Source of the DNA: Lateolabrax maculatus
Lineage: Eukaryota; Chordata; Actinopteri; Acropomatiformes; Lateolabracidae
DNA length: 64,000 nt
Assembly (NCBI GenBank): GCA_031216445.1
Contig: CM062202.1
Coordinates: 1,513,501-1,577,500, forward strand
Direction of reading: 5' to 3'
Positions 11,278 to 24,885 of the stretch are shown here, piece after piece (within the stretch, counting starts at the first letter, position 1; every line of letters begins with the position of its first letter). Below the pieces are notes generated by a model. The model ran no database searches. It worked only from the letters and a program-made list of their open reading frames with translations, and was not told where the DNA came from. Made by a program: the position numbers and the translations under genes.

Positions 11278-14200
11278 CTGAGAGAAAGTGGTGCAGAGAG
11301 AAACAGAGAGAGAGAGATGGAAAGTCATTGAGACTCCACTGTGACTCAGCAGGAAGCTGACTCAGCCTGGAGGAGTAAAACACAAGGAGCAGACAGTGAC
11401 ACGACTCAGGAAGAGTGACAGTCGCTTCCATGTTCACAGAGGCCCTGTTTATAAGCCTCGTATCATTATTTTTTACTTAATGTGGAATCAAGGTGGTGTA
11501 TAAAATAACTAAAGATTAAATAAACATAACCCTATTCAACAGTATGTAATGTGGTTCACTCCAAACCTCTACAGAAGGATTATAATTAAAACTAAAACAT
11601 GTTTTAAGGAACAGCACATCCTACAATCCCAAGAACATTGTGAGTTAATGCTGGCACCATCGTTGACTGTATATAATTATTTAAAATACAATTATTTAAT
11701 ATATGTATATATATTTTAATACGAAGGCAATGTGCTGTTTAAATAAGTGAAAACACAACAGGGAACTGCCAGCACACTCTTTCGTGTTTGATTAACTGAA
11801 GACAAATCACTGAGGAAATGAGGATCATACTAAATTATCCAACTTACAGTAAAAGCTGCTGTGACGGTTTCTCTTCTCTCACTGAGGTTTTCTGACATTG
11901 AACTGAGATGGTGCTGGGACAGGTGCAGGAGTGAAATGGCAGCGAACATATAAACCAGTGTTCTCCTTCTGCTGTCCTCCTCAGATCCTGAAGCGTGGCT
12001 GCCACGTGAACGACCGCGACGGTTTGACCGACATGACGCTGCTTCACTACAGCTGCAAGGCTGGAGCTCACGGAGTTGGTGAGACACTTATTTAATATGG
12101 ATCCAGTCAGTCTGACACAGCCCTGCTCGACTGCACTGCAGCATGTATAGGAAGGTAATCAGTTCAAGGACAAGCCTGCCGTTATCTTTCAATTTTTAAG
12201 AAAATCGTATCAAAAGAAGTGATTATACTTACAGATATAGTCTGTTTAGCCGAAGCTTGACAGAGCTTATTCCTCTATGCGTAGAGTCACGAATTGGCCT
12301 TAACAATCTGTACGATGTACAGCACCTTCTGTCCTTAGACCCTCAATTCAGATGAAAACCCCACAAAATAACCTTTTTAATAGGACAGAAGGGACAAACG
12401 TCAGGAACAGAGGTTTATCAGATCAAACACAATACGTCCTAGAAATGGTATAAAGTCCAACATCAGGTGGTGAGTTCGGTCCTCACTGTGTGTGCAGGCG
12501 ACCCGGCGGCCGCGCTGCGTCTCACCAGCCAGCTGATCTCTCTGGGCGCCGACGTGAGTCTGAGGAGCCGCTGGACCAACATGAACGCCCTGCACTACGC
12601 CGCTTACTTCGACGTCCCAGAACTGATCCGAGTGCTGCTCAAAGCCACTAAACCAAGAGGTACGCACACACACAGACCACATCGCTGGATCACACACTGT
12701 GAACAATCGACTTACTCACTAAACACTGGAAGCTGCAGCTCAGGAGCGGAGGTTAGTCTGTTATTTCTTCCTGTTTGTCGTCTCCACAGTGTTGAACTCC
12801 ACATGCAGTGATTTCCACTATGGTACAGCTCTGCACATCGCTGCCTCCAACCTCTGCCTGGGTGCAGTCAAATGTCTGCTGGAGCACGGAGCCAACCCCA
12901 CCATCCGGGTAAAAACACTTCACCTTACACTCTTCTGTCTGACATGTGTTCGTGTTAGCAGTTTTCTGTTTGCTCTAACCAGTAGGTTACAACCGACACA
13001 TCCGTCTTTCCGACCTCATTTTCTGTCTTTTCAGAAGCCATCATTGAGCGCTACAACCTGTCAAATAGAAATATTCTAGATATCTTGTGCATCATTTTAT
13101 ATAAGATTTATTTAGATTTTATTGATTTGGTCCTTGCACACTCGTTTTGAACTCGTTTTGCACTTGAATGTACCCGTGCGCTCTTAAATGTCGACTTTCA
13201 GATTGATTAATTGATCGAACTAAAAAAAGGTCTGGGCTGCCTTCGCCCCCTCTCTCCCTGCAGAATGATAAGGGCCACGTTCCAGCGGACGTGGTCCCTG
13301 ACCCCATGGACATGAGCCTGGACAAGGCGGAGGCCGCCATGGTGGCCAAAGAGCTGAAGCAGCTGCTGCTGGACGCCGTCCCCCTGAGCTGTAACCTTCC
13401 CAGAGCCACGCTGCCTAACTACGACAACATCCCGGGAAACCTGATGCTGACCTCACTGGGACTGAAGCTGGGAGAGCGCGTGCTGCTGGACGACATGAAG
13501 GTCAGAGGCTTTCATTAGTCTGTCCACAGGCTGAGATTAACGCCAACGGTTCTTATACAGATACTGGAAAAAATGTGTTGATGTATTTTAAAGTAGCTGA
13601 TGGTAAATAAAAATATGCTTTTCTTTATTAGATAAAATGTGCACAGAGACGTAGGGAACATACAGTACAACCAGTTGGAATTGGCAATTAAGTTTTCTAT
13701 TGAAGTTACATTTAGGTATGTGTAATAATAATAATCAACTTTCATTCTGAATGAGCGAGTGATCGCCTCTACCTGCTCAAGAATGAACTAGATCATGTCC
13801 AATCAATTTAGCTCCTTGACAAATCAAATCTCAGTTATTACCAGCTCACGTTTTAGTTTCAACCCAGGTCTGCAGGAGAAAGGAAAGCAACATAAACCTC
13901 CAAACTCAGAGATCTGTAAAGGATCTGTCTTACTTTCTGAAAAGAAAGATAGAGCATCACTGCATCATACGAACAATAGATTACCTGTTACGTAAAAAGC
14001 ACGTACGTAAAAATGATCACAAATGGTTAAATCTGGCAGTCCCAAGGTAGCTCTCAGCGGGGGCCTCGGATTCACAGTTTGCAAACGAGTCTAATGCAAT
14101 AATCGACAGAAACAAGAAGCACAGCGGCGAGCTGCTCGCACCGAATGAGTTCCACCGTGCACAAGTATTACACTGGCTGTGTGTTGGTTGTCCTGGATTG

Positions 14201-17200
14201 GCGAGCTGGGGGGTGGGGGGCTCCTTCAATCACATATGTTGTGGTTGCAGCTAGAGAGGAAGATGTGCGACCAGTTACCAACAAGGAACCCCACAGTGTT
14301 GTTCTTATACATGTAAAAGAGACTCACAGATGGTCAAACTGCACTAAAGTTACAGGAACCAGAAGCTCCTGTTGGCTTCAGCGTGAACCTGAACATCAGT
14401 TTTCCACTGGTGGTGGTTGGGGGAGAATAATGGGGCTTGTTGCTGATGCATTTCCTTTCCCACCCTTGTTTAGTTTCCAAATAACTGTAATTTCTTTTAC
14501 AGCCACATGCACTATTAGTTTACATTTTCCACTGAAAAAAGAAAAGGACACATGTACTGTACAAGGTGTATTAAAACAGCTATTGAACAATGTAGAAACG
14601 TCCGTAAGCAAGACACGGAGTAGAGTCCACTTCCAGGCCTGATGATCTTTAAACTGTACGAGGAACAAATAAAATTGGTGTATCCAGAAGTGCCTAGTCA
14701 AAGGTAGCCGGACTTGCTTGGATCGAACTAGTTTGTACGACATATCTTTCACCTGCGTCGGCAGGCGGACTGGAAAGCCTGCCGCCAAAGAGAGGGGCGA
14801 GACCAGATGTATAGTACATATACTATAATAGTATATAGTTGGTTAAATATACACAAGAAGAAATTCAGATTTACGCCTGCTAGTGAATGCATTCTTGCAT
14901 TAAAGTTGGGGGTTGTTTTGTGTGATGGCTGCCGTGCTGTCATGGCTGCCGTGCAGTATGAGCTCTGAACAGTGTGTTCTCGCTGTGTACACTCACTGTA
15001 GCTCCCGAGAGACCAGAGCAGAGACGACAGCCCGCCTTCAAACCTCAAACAGGTTGGTTGGACCGGGCGCCGGCTGGAGCGCAGACTAACTGAACTGACT
15101 CACCACTCTGACAACACGTTCTCTTCCTGTCACATGACCAATTAAGATCCGTTTACCTTCACTCCATCTGTAGCGTTGATGTATGTGCTGCGGTACATTT
15201 CCTCCCTCTCCCTTTCATAAAATCCAACAGCAGACCCCTCAGACTATCTGCCTAAACGCAACCTAACCAGCTAACGGATCTCTGCAGTCATGTTTCAGGC
15301 GTGGAAGAGAGTTCACGTCTGACGTCAGAGCTTTATCTCTCTGTCTCTGTTTCAGACCGGCACTCTGAGGTTTTGCGGTACTACAGAGTTCGCCAGCGGT
15401 CAGTGGGTCGGCGTGGAGCTCGATGAGCCGGAGGGAAAAAACGACGGCAGCGTGGGTGGCGTCCGCTACTTCATCTGCCCCCCTAAACTAGGTAACAGCT
15501 GCTACCATGATGCCTTTAAGCAAGTCACCCCTGCAGAGAGTTTGCAGTTTGTATGTATGAATATGGAAGGCTAGGTAGAGCTACAGCCACATTAAACATT
15601 TAAAGGCAACCAGTGTTTCATAAACATAATGGAAATTCAGCTTTCTGCTTAATGTTTAAATATCTGGTGCAGTGATGACAATGTTGCATATATGTTTTTT
15701 GTCATATTGCTGCCATCTGCTGGACTGGACCTTTGGAGCTGGAAATCACTAATCTTAGATCTGAAACAGAGCAGCTAAAAGGCTCTGCTTCTCTAATAAT
15801 AAGCTCTAATTCTAGCAATAAGCTCTCTAACAATAAGCTACAGTTATTGATAGTGCGAGAAATTCAAACAGGGACCTGTGTCTTCTCTTGATTGGCTACT
15901 GCTTTTTTTAAAATTGGGATCGAAAATAAAGTAAAGAAAAAAGAATAAGAATAAAGAAAGTTTTTGCCATCATTTCATTTTATTCTGTATGACTTGAAGT
16001 AATATTGACATGGTTAGTAGTAAAAGGAAGGACATGGTGAAGATCAAACCAGAGCTTAAAGCAGAGTGAATAATGGACAAACACGACTCCAACGGGACGA
16101 TATTGTCGGTCTGCGCCAGGTGGCTTTGATGTTTGAGTGCGTTTTGTCATTTTCTGCCTTGCAGGTATTTTTGCTCCGGTGTCAAAGATTTCCAAAGCTG
16201 TGGATCAGACACCTTCATCTGTCACCTCCACCCCCCGAACCCCCCGCATGGACCTGGCATCCCGCCTCGCTGGAAAGACCAAGAAGAAGGAGAAGAAGGA
16301 GAAGGAGAGAGAGAAAGGTATCAGATATCTTCAAACTGGAATCACAGCATTTTGGAAAAGAGCATTCAATTGATTGTTTATTGCCGAACCAGGTGTGAGT
16401 GTTTGTGGTTCAGTATGTTGGTATCAGCCCATGTACTCAGTGTTATAGAGTGTGTTTACTGTGTGATCTCAGCCCAGAAGAAGAAGACGTCAGTAGCCAG
16501 TCTGGATCCAGAGGGACTGAATGTGGAAGTTGGAGATCAGGTGTTGGTGGCCGGACAGAAAAACGGCACCGTTCGCTTCTATGGAAAAACCGACTTCGCT
16601 CCGGGTCCGTCTGCTGCTCTTCAGCTCATTCTCTATAAGCTGTACACTGTAGCTCAGTAGGCTTGTTAGCAGCACTTGACATTTGATTCTGTTTAAATTA
16701 AGTTGTCATTAATCTAGAACCAGATTTTTTTTCATTCTTAGCTGATCTGTACCAGCACTGAACCTTCAGCCAAGAAAATAAAAAAATAAATACATATACT
16801 TTCATTTTACACAGTATTACACAAATACAAGTGAAACATAGGGAGAATTGGGCAGATTATCTGGGCTCTTTGTTTTTTTTCGTGTTATTACAGTTCTTAT
16901 TATTTTACTTATTGAGTGAATCTAAATGAATACTTTTATAACACTGCATTTGGCCTAACAAATGTTAAACTGTATGTGTATGTGAACTATGCTGCTCAAT
17001 AACACCTTTTTTGGGGAGAAAAAACAAAATAGGATTTTTTTTATCTTCCTTCTTCTCATGAGGCTGTAGACTGTCTGCCTTTTCCTTCATGAGCTGTTTG
17101 CGTCCCTGCAGGTTACTGGTTTGGTATCGAGCTGGATCAGCCGACAGGAAAACACGACGGCTCGGTGTTTGGAGTCCGCTACTTCAGCTGCCTGCCCAAA

Positions 17201-18495
17201 TACGGAGTGTTTGCTCCGCCCTCCCGTGTCCAGAGGTGAGACAGTTACAGCAGGATATAATCAATGGAGAATATAGCAGGACGTTCAGACCGGTGTAGTG
17301 CTCCATTATAAACTTTTACTTTAGTTATGTTTTCTTCCTCTACAGAAGCATCAATATGTTAAAGCATCAGTAAACTTTCATTGTTGTTTTGTCAGAATCG
17401 GAGGTCCTAAAGACGGCTCGCAGAATGACAAATCCATGGTGAAGAAAGTCCACCAAGTCACCAGTAAGTCTGTTTCATTGTTGAATCCGATTGATTTACA
17501 GGATCTGATTTATAAACCTGGAAAAAGCATCACTGGGTTGTTAGTTTGTGTTGTGAGGGCGGTTAGAGCTTACTGACCGTTACATGTAGTTAATGGTGAT
17601 GTCACCCTTGTATTACTGTCACTAACAGACTGTTATTTGTTTGTCTGTGTCCTGCAGTGTCGCAGCCCAAGCGTAACTTCAACACGATGCGTTCCCCTAA
17701 AGACCTGACCTCTGAGAGCTCCATATCCAGGTGAGAACACAGAGTGGCAGGCTGCTGATAACCCGTCAGGCTACGTTCACACTATCTCAAGGGAGTTATG
17801 ACTAATAATATGACTATATATAAATATATATGACTATTCATTTTTATACCATTTTGCTACTAATACTTAAGTACTTTTAGATACTTTTTCAATGTAGAAC
17901 TTTATTTTTATATTGCAGTATTGCTACTTTTACTATCTGAATGAGAGTTAAATGAGAGTTGGTTGTATGAGGGTTCATGGTCGATATAGCAGTATATCCA
18001 TCTTGTCTGTGTTTAATCATCTTGTAGAACAGACTTTGGTTCATGTGATATTTGCTTTTTTCTTTCACTTCTGTGATATTAACCTGTGTCAGATATATGT
18101 GAACTTTTAGAGTTTCCCAGTCATAATCACAATTATATTAATTATATAATGTTGACGAGGAAAGTCTTTAGAAGTCAGAAATTATTAATGACTTTAACTC
18201 CAGCATGACGTGAATGTGTCACTTCCCTGTTTAAATGTTCATGAAACAATAAAACATCTGAATTTGAGAAGCTTTTACCAGGCGGTGTACTAAAACCGCT
18301 GTTTCCTCCTCCTCTTCTTCTTTTTTCCTCATCCTTCAAAACTCCTCTTCTCCACGCTCCTACTTCTTCCTCATCTTCACCTCCTCTTCCATCCCCTTAT
18401 CTTCACTTTATCTCCCTGCTCCTTTCTTCTTCTCCTCCAGGTTGCTGTTCTGCTGTTGGTTTCCGTGGATGCTGCGTGCTGAAATGCAGTCCTAA
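8337..18495 (+). CDS. clip3: CAP-Gly domain-containing linker protein 3 (CLIP3, CLIPR-59), 13 coding exons
   Basis: Coding exons: 8337-8730, 10082-10221, 11985-12078, 12498-12659, 12790-12908, 13264-13500, 15356-15491, 16165-16317, 16473-16604, 17112-17235, 17396-17463, 17658-17730, 18441-18495. All introns are GT-AG and frames join exactly: 1887 nt, 628 aa. Domains: an acidic Glu-rich N-terminus (about 1-110); PLPKDY just before residue 132; ankyrin repeats (about 190-305, with ALHYAAYFD and TALHIAAS); CAP-Gly 1 (about 370-425, GKNDGSV); a basic Lys-rich linker; CAP-Gly 2 (about 495-560, GKHDGSV); and the C-terminus [17 protein letters not shown]. Cys615-Cys616 correspond to the palmitoylated pair of mammalian CLIPR-59, which anchors it to trans-Golgi and plasma-membrane rafts, where it acts in endosome-TGN traffic and Akt/GLUT4 signalling. 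The start ATG lies 24 bases into its exon and begins MTK, as I recall for mammalian CLIP3. The protein is about 80 residues longer than the human form (547 aa), apparently mainly through the acidic expansion. Confidence 0.96.
8341..8600 (+). repeat. clip3: GAG/GAA-rich coding minisatellite (acidic N-terminus of clip3)
   Basis: About 260 bp of near-pure purine, mostly GAG, GAA and CAG codons, encodes runs of Glu with a few Arg, Gln and Asp. It lies wholly inside the first coding exon and stays in frame. Repeat-driven expansion is the simplest reason why this CLIP3 is longer than the mammalian protein. Confidence 0.85.
8724..8910 (+). repeat. Short tandem repeat duplicating the first coding exon's splice donor
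   Basis: The motif CATACCACCTTAAATA recurs at about 8737, 8761 and 8830, with a weaker copy near 8881. The longer block CTACAGTACGTCATACC occurs at the true exon end (donor GTACGT at 8731) and again at about 8820 (GTACGT at 8825). The duplication begins inside the exon. The open frame through the intron stops at 8816, before the second donor. Confidence 0.8.
13985..15355. other. Intron between clip3 coding exons 6 and 7, about 1.9 kb; no recognisable gene
   Basis: The intron runs 13501-15355. Open frames on both strands (14145-14642 plus, 14396-14788 minus) resemble no family I know. The GC content and unusual composition from about 14020 to 15050 suggest an inserted, decayed element, but I found no terminal repeats, so no call is made. 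Confidence 0.3.
17851..17945. repeat. Dispersed teleost repeat, 'AAGTACTTTTA' family (copy 1)
   Basis: AT-rich sequence with the AAGTACTTTTAGATACTTT motif in the last-but-one clip3 intron. It resembles the segments at 31444-31650, 34960-35400 and 39320-39465. This is a widespread kind of fish interspersed repeat; the class is not determined here. Confidence 0.45.
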
Positions 18496-21400
18496 CCACA
18501 TCCTCCTCCTCCTTACTTCCACCAGATCGATCTCTCCACTCTCCTTTCTCTTCATCTTTTACTTTTCTCTCTCTTAGTCTCTTCAGACTTTCCCTGTCGT
18601 TGGTCAAACTTCTAGTACTGAAACCCCGTCTCTCTTACTCTCAGCCCAAATCCCTCTAATTTAGCCGTTCTATAGCAAAATCTATAGTGCCTTGTATCTG
18701 ATCAAAATGTCCTGCATTCCTTTAATAATTTAATGCGAATCCAGCTCTGCTAAAGCAATTCCCCTAAAATATTCTCTTTACCCCTCAACACATCTTATTA
18801 TTGTGTTTCAACAAGTTCTCATCTCATTGTCTCAGCTTGGTATTCGTCCATGTTGTATCTTTGTTTTGGGGGCAGAAAAACTGCTGTTCAGTTTCTTTAA
18901 GGACAACAAAAACCACATAACTTTAGTTTGTGCTGCTACATGTTTTCATTTTTGCTGCTATTCAATTTGGGTCTCACCAAATCTGGAAATGAACGCCAAG
19001 GTTGGCTCCAGCTATCTTAAAATGAGGAAATAATGCAGATGTTTTGACTGGCGGGTGGCAGTTCACAAAAAATGTATGTATACTCATCAAATCCCATAAT
19101 ATGCTCTGCATAAGTAGCCTGGGAACCAGAAGAATCTGCAAGCTCATGTTTTATTTGCTCTGGCAGATACGTCTGCCCCCCCTCCCGTTCAGACAGTTTG
19201 TAGTGGTCCTTGGCAATGGAAAATGAACTGAGAGGTTCCAGACTAATATGCATTTACGAATAGGCCTGGTGATGCCAGGCTACTGCACAAGTTCCACAAC
19301 ACAAACTACAATGACATTTGCCAAACAAATGGTATGATTGTATACTATTACACTCCAAACTGCATCTCACACTTATGTCACATTGAGAATTTCAAGTGAC
19401 AGTTTCAAACACAACAATGTGTGAAAATGATGTAGCTCAAATCGTTTGCGCACTTCCATAGAAAATGTTTCAGGTATCAAGTTGTAGTGCTGGACCCAGA
19501 TCTGGCTGTCGCCTCCTCACTTTTCATCTGAGACCAAGAACTTCATTTAACGCCTGCTGTTGTGTACATTTACAGTCTCTCCCTCCTCCCAGTACAATAG
19601 ATCCTGTTGAGGCCGCCGACATGGACACTCCTGAAGACACACTGAACGTGTTTCGGAGCAGCCTTGAGTCGAAGAATAGTTTCTCCACTCAGAGAACCAT
19701 GGTTACACATGTAACAGCGAGTGTAAAAGTCAGCGCTTTAGATCCGCTCATAAACCTAGAAAACTTTATAACTTTAGACTTTGTGAAGAACTTCTATCAC
19801 GTGCATGCTTTAAACTCAGATGTCAAACTGAAAACAGGGTTAATCATTTACTGACTGTATTGTATTTTATCATAGTGTTAGTTATATTTTTTTATCTTTC
19901 AGGTATATGTAACAGGCCTAATTTAATCGTTGGGATGTGAGATAACAAAATGGTTCTTCTGGTCTCCTTCACATACAGGGAACGCCACTTTGTAGTTAAT
20001 GTGGACGCCAACTTTTAATCACAGCAAGTTGAACTTGATGTAGCTGCACAGCTTGAAAATAAAGTTTCTTTAAGTTGTTGCCCTTTCACAACAAATCCAA
20101 AAAGAAAACAGCTGGATTGGACTTTTTCCTTCGTTACTTTGAAGAAGAAAAAAGTTTTAGTTAATAGATGAAGTACTGTAGTTAGACATTATAGTGACTG
20201 AAAGCCTTAGAATAACTGTCAATATTAATCAGTGTATTGCCAAATAGCAACATTAGTCCATCTAGGTAGTGTTAAAATACAGTGTATTATAGAAATCTTA
20301 TAACGAGCTGCAGTCGTAATCTGTCGTTAACCAAAAGTGCTAACAGATCCAAAACGATGACTTTCTTTGATGCAACTTCAAAATCAAAAAGTGTTTTCAG
20401 CCCCGCTACATGTGATATTAATGTTTTTGCGTTGCTGCCGTTAAGCTTACGTCTGAAAATAAGCTTCATTTAAAGTCAATCAGCTTTAAAACAACATTTA
20501 CTCCGTTTGGATTTGAATATGTGTTTGCGATAATCAGTTGTACAGCTCTGTGTCCCTTCATCAAACATTAATCTCTCCATCTTGAGGTTTTTTTATTTCC
20601 TTACATAGGAATTTAAATCCTGGATAAACTCTCCAGTCCATGATATTCGTAAAGGTTTTCCTCTCCGTTTCTCTTCCCTCCTTCTCTCATCCCTCTCTCT
20701 CCATTTAAATAAGACCTCGTTTTGTGAATGTGAGCATCTGCGAAAAGACAAGACAAAAACACAAGTTAAACTTACGTGTGTGCTTAATGTTAAAATCTCT
20801 CTTGAAGTATGTGTATAATTGAAAACAGCAATATGTAAACAGCGTACCTATCTCTGTGTGGAAATGGTCCCTGTGTTAATGTCTCTTTACACTCTGTAAG
20901 CACACTAATACAGAGAGATGAACACGCTCACACTCTGATGGCCGAGGCTGCCGGGGACGAGACGCTCGCAACTACCAAACAACAAATGTTGGCACGCTTT
21001 CAGGCTGAGGAGATAACCAGACAAGTGAAAAGAAACCAGTCTGTGGAGGTACATTTACACCTTAGTGACCGGTAGATTCAAAAGGTCAAGAGCCAGTGAT
21101 TGTTTTGTTGTGATTTTTCACTTTTTCTTTCGGCAAAGTGGCCACAGCAGCAAGTTAATATACAGTTAACTTTACACAAAAACAAATAGTATGTAAACCA
21201 AACTTTGGATCCTCAGTTTATCCTCAGTTTATGACCATGAGTCAACATTCACATTTATTCAGACAGATGTATTTTGTTTCACAACTCCAGAAAGACTGAT
21301 TATACTTGAATTTTGTATTTTTTAGGACGTAACATACAGATCTTAGAGATCCAACTGCAAGGTACCAAAGCTGTAAAACCCTATCCATCTGTCTGTATCA

Positions 21401-23940
21401 GTGTAAACTAACAAATTCTGAGTTGTAATCTTTTTTATAGAATTTTATGTTTTATGATTTGACAATTATCTAGTTGGTTGGTTTATATGCAGATGGCACA
21501 TTTCTCCAGTTTTTAAAGAAAAGTTACCCGAACATTCACTTTCTTGTAAAAAATAAAGAGAAAACAACATTGAAATTTTGATAAAATCCCAAAATTGGTT
21601 CTTGAGTTTTGAAATCCACCTGAAACTTCACTCTGGTTGTGTCTATGTAGATTCAGAGTTCAGAGTGACAGTAAAAAACTGGCACACTGAACTTTGTTGT
21701 TGGTTTGCTGAGTATTTCTCTCATTTAAACTTTGTGCTCTGCAGCCTCGGCTAAAGGAAACATTTTGTGGTTCCTCCTGCACACTGCTGTTGATAATTGT
21801 TGTTTTTGTGCCCGTGGAATCAGCTTCAACATTATACTAATGATAACTACAGCGCATCAGGTGTTCAGTTTAGCTCAACCAGCTGCAGAGTTTAGTCAGG
21901 CTGTGATCGAACAAAAGCTTTTCATCCTCGCTTAAACTCAAAGCTTAGCTCTGAGCGTCGCTGCTACATAAGACAGCGAAAGATAAAATGGTGCAAGTAG
22001 CCCTTCACCCAACTCGTAAGCTTTGTTACCAGTTGTAGGTTGAGTTATGTGACGTCCTGATAGGTGAACAGAGCACTGATCAGTTTAGCATTTTGGACAC
22101 AATTTACTGTCCTGGTAGCACTTATGTTGACGTGTTTTTGGCCCAACAGTCTGTAGTTCAGCTGGTTTAATTAGCTTGTTAAGGTGAAGGTCACAGCTAA
22201 ATGACAAGAACTGGGGGAAAGGCCTGGTTAGTGATCCAATCCAGTTCCTCCCTTTCTTGAATTCGGTAAAGTAGCTTTCCAGGGATGAACATTTCCTTAA
22301 AAATGGAATTTCCTGAAAACTGCAGTCTGTTTTGGGAAACTGCAACAAATGTCCTTCAGGTAGCTTGGACTACTTTGGCACAATTGCCCAAAATTCATTG
22401 TTGCACGATGTCCCTGCAAATTCCAGCTTTGTTCAGGGATGAGATGAATTTGAAATTGTGTACACAGCGGACCTTGGCATTCTCCTAAAGGCTCACAGTT
22501 AATTAAATAAAAATAAATAAAATGAACTTGACGTCAACGGTTATCGAACCAAGAAATTCAGATTTTCCATGTCTGTGTAACTGAAGTCAGACTTAAACTC
22601 CACTTGGAAATGTTCTGGAAGACAATTTCTTGAACATGTGAGAAGCTTGATGTCACGTTAACACGGTATGCAGATGACTCACTGCTTTACCTCCCTATAT
22701 TCATGCTATCGGCTACGTTCCCCTGCCATCCCATCCAAACCTGAACAAAAGAGCCTGATGTACTGAAGTATCTTCACACGTTGTAGTTTACATCTGTTTA
22801 TAATTTCACACACAGGAAATGTTTTGCTACAAATGCACTGTTGCAGCACGCCATTCAATGCTAAAGCTCCACAGCGTCGGGATCTGCAGACTCCTTCATT
22901 CTAAGTGAACATAGACTTCAGTGGACCACAGTGATGGTGAGGTTTGTCTTTGTACAGTAAACGTACAGTACAGTCAATATGTCCCAGTGAAGCCTCTGTT
23001 GTTTGAACAGTGTTCTTATGCTGTGTAAATGTGGAGCTTTCTCTGGTTATGACTAAGTGTCACTAGTGACTAGTCTCACAACAAAGAAAATGTTACATAA
23101 GCTTTCCTCATTACATATTCACTATTTATTTTGATCCATTTAAAGGATTACACTGGTTTTGCCTGTTTTGGCTCTTACACTACAAACTACTGGCTTATTT
23201 TCTGCTGACTCATATCCTTAAAATTCTTTCAAATTTCAGATTTATTTCCTTGTTTCCAGCAAGCCTTTGGTTCCAGGTCATTTGTAAGAAAATTAAAGCG
23301 AAACCTTTATGTCAAAATTTAATAATTTAAATATTTGTCTCAACTCCACCTGGTGACGTATTCAAGAACTCCAAGACAAGTCTGCAGAGCCACCCAACAT
23401 ATTATTTTAATCTAATGTGATTTGTAGTTGAGAGGCTTAAACATTCAAAATCACTGGTTTTGTCCTTTAAATCCTCTATAATATCGATCGGTGTATGTGT
23501 CTGAGAATATAATGTTGAACTCATTCTCATAGAAACTAACTCAGCACTGGTTGTTTTAACATTAATAAGTCTTAAGAATATACAGTATATAGCCTATATT
23601 TTGATAACTTCACTAAGTGTACTTTTTGTTCTCCGGTTTTGTATTGTGTGTGTGTTACTTTGTGCTTGGTTACAGTCCGTGTGTGTGAGTAACTCCTGTT
23701 TTTAAAATTGTGTGAAGCTGACGGATGTTAAAGGGGAAACAGGGGAGAACGAGCATCGGACATCCTCATCCTAACAGATACTCACTGCATGCTCTCTCTC
23801 TCTCTCTGTAACTTTCTCTCTCAGTATTTTCTGATTTGGGTTTTTCGATATGTGTATCTTCTCTTTCTCATCAGCATGGAAATGCTTCTAATAATTACAG
23901 TGACAACTGTATGAATATAATAAAGAATTTGATGTTGTTT
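18496..23940 (+). other. Probable clip3 3' UTR and downstream non-coding DNA
   Basis: No coding exon is visible on either strand for 5.4 kb after the clip3 stop. AATAAA signals on plus occur at 20058-20063 and 23919-23924. The first would give a 3' UTR of about 1.6 kb and the second about 5.4 kb. Open frames of 60-130 codons here (for example 19465-19854) look like chance. Which signal is used cannot be told from sequence. Confidence 0.4.
19113..19284. mobile_element. 172-bp MITE-like element with AGTAGCCTGG terminal inverted repeats
   Basis: It starts AGTAGCCTGG (19113-19122) and ends CCAGGCTACT (19275-19284), a perfect 10-bp inverted repeat. The left inner part (about 19117-19196) is clearly related to 53488-53570. 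Two diverged copies plus terminal inverted repeats point to a non-autonomous DNA transposon. No open frame is present, and no clear target-site duplication was found, so the superfamily is unknown. Confidence 0.7.
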
Positions 23941-24759
23941 TTCTACCTCTCCTGTCCGTTGCTTTTACTCACAGAAGACTTTTGGAGGTTATATTTTAAT
24001 CACACCAACAGTTAGGTATAATGAAGTCTGTTTTTAAAGCTTTATCCATCCTTTCATACACTATTGTGATTGAGCAATTTTCCTTTGACATCATTTATAT
24101 GTGATTTCCAGCATAATTGGTGTGAATGCTGAAGGCACAACATATGTATTATTCAACATTCAAATCCCATTAATACTTATTAAAATATTCAACTTTGTTT
24201 AAAACTTAATTATAATGAAAGTCAATGAGCAAAACATTCAGAACCATTCATCTTCAAAGTCTTCCAAATCCTTCATACTTTCACGTAAAAACGTCATTCT
24301 AACATTAAAATGAACAACACTTTGGACATTCATAAATTCAACTCTTTTATATCATTCATACTTTTTACACAACCTCCTTTCAAAAATCATGAAAATTTCA
24401 GCCCTTCTGACATTTTTCCATGAGTGTGTGTGGTGGAATGGTCAAAGCTACAGTGGAGGACCTACCTGGTCGAGTGGGGAGGAGATGGAAACTCAACTCA
24501 AAATTTCTACTGAAATTGCTCCCAGTGCCACAATTTTCACTCCTCATACGTGATTTTACATCAGAACGTATGAAAATTTGTTACAGTTGCAGAAATGTTG
24601 CCACGGTAGCAATCGGACCTAAACTTTTGGCTCTACGACTCCTCAAGTGACAGGTGTACCAGCCAAGAGCTGCATATACTGCAATGTTAACTGAGACCAG
24701 GAAGTAGAGGAGGGGAAAAGTGCTGTGGGCATCACCATGGCAACCACTGACTGCAGCCT
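23940..24759. other. AT-rich non-coding DNA with degenerate 'attcat/ttcaac' repeats
   Basis: The sequence is rich in ATTCAACATTC, TTCATACTTT and CATTCATACT motifs that also appear in the repeat units at 24883-25165 and 30041-30750, so it is probably an older, diverged part of the same repeat field. No gene is visible. Confidence 0.4.
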
Positions 24760-24760
24760 G

Positions 24761-24791
<31 letters not shown>

Positions 24792-24885
24792 TACACACAC
24801 ACACACACACAGACACAGACACACACAGACATACACACACACACACAGACACACACAGACATACACACACACACACAGACACAGG
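24760..24885. repeat. (CA)n microsatellite with CAGACA/CATACA variants
   Basis: About 125 bp of (AC)n broken by AGACAT and AGACAC. Long Cys/Val open frames on minus come from it. It abuts the repeat copy at 24883, and similar (CA)n blocks sit at the same position in the downstream copies (30081-30104, 30455-30471), so the microsatellite is part of the duplicated unit. Confidence 0.9.

Noticed and set aside
14145..14788. Overlapping open frames of 165 and 130 codons in a clip3 intron
   Set aside because: Opposite strands, no recognised domain and no terminal repeats; I could not support a gene or a transposon.
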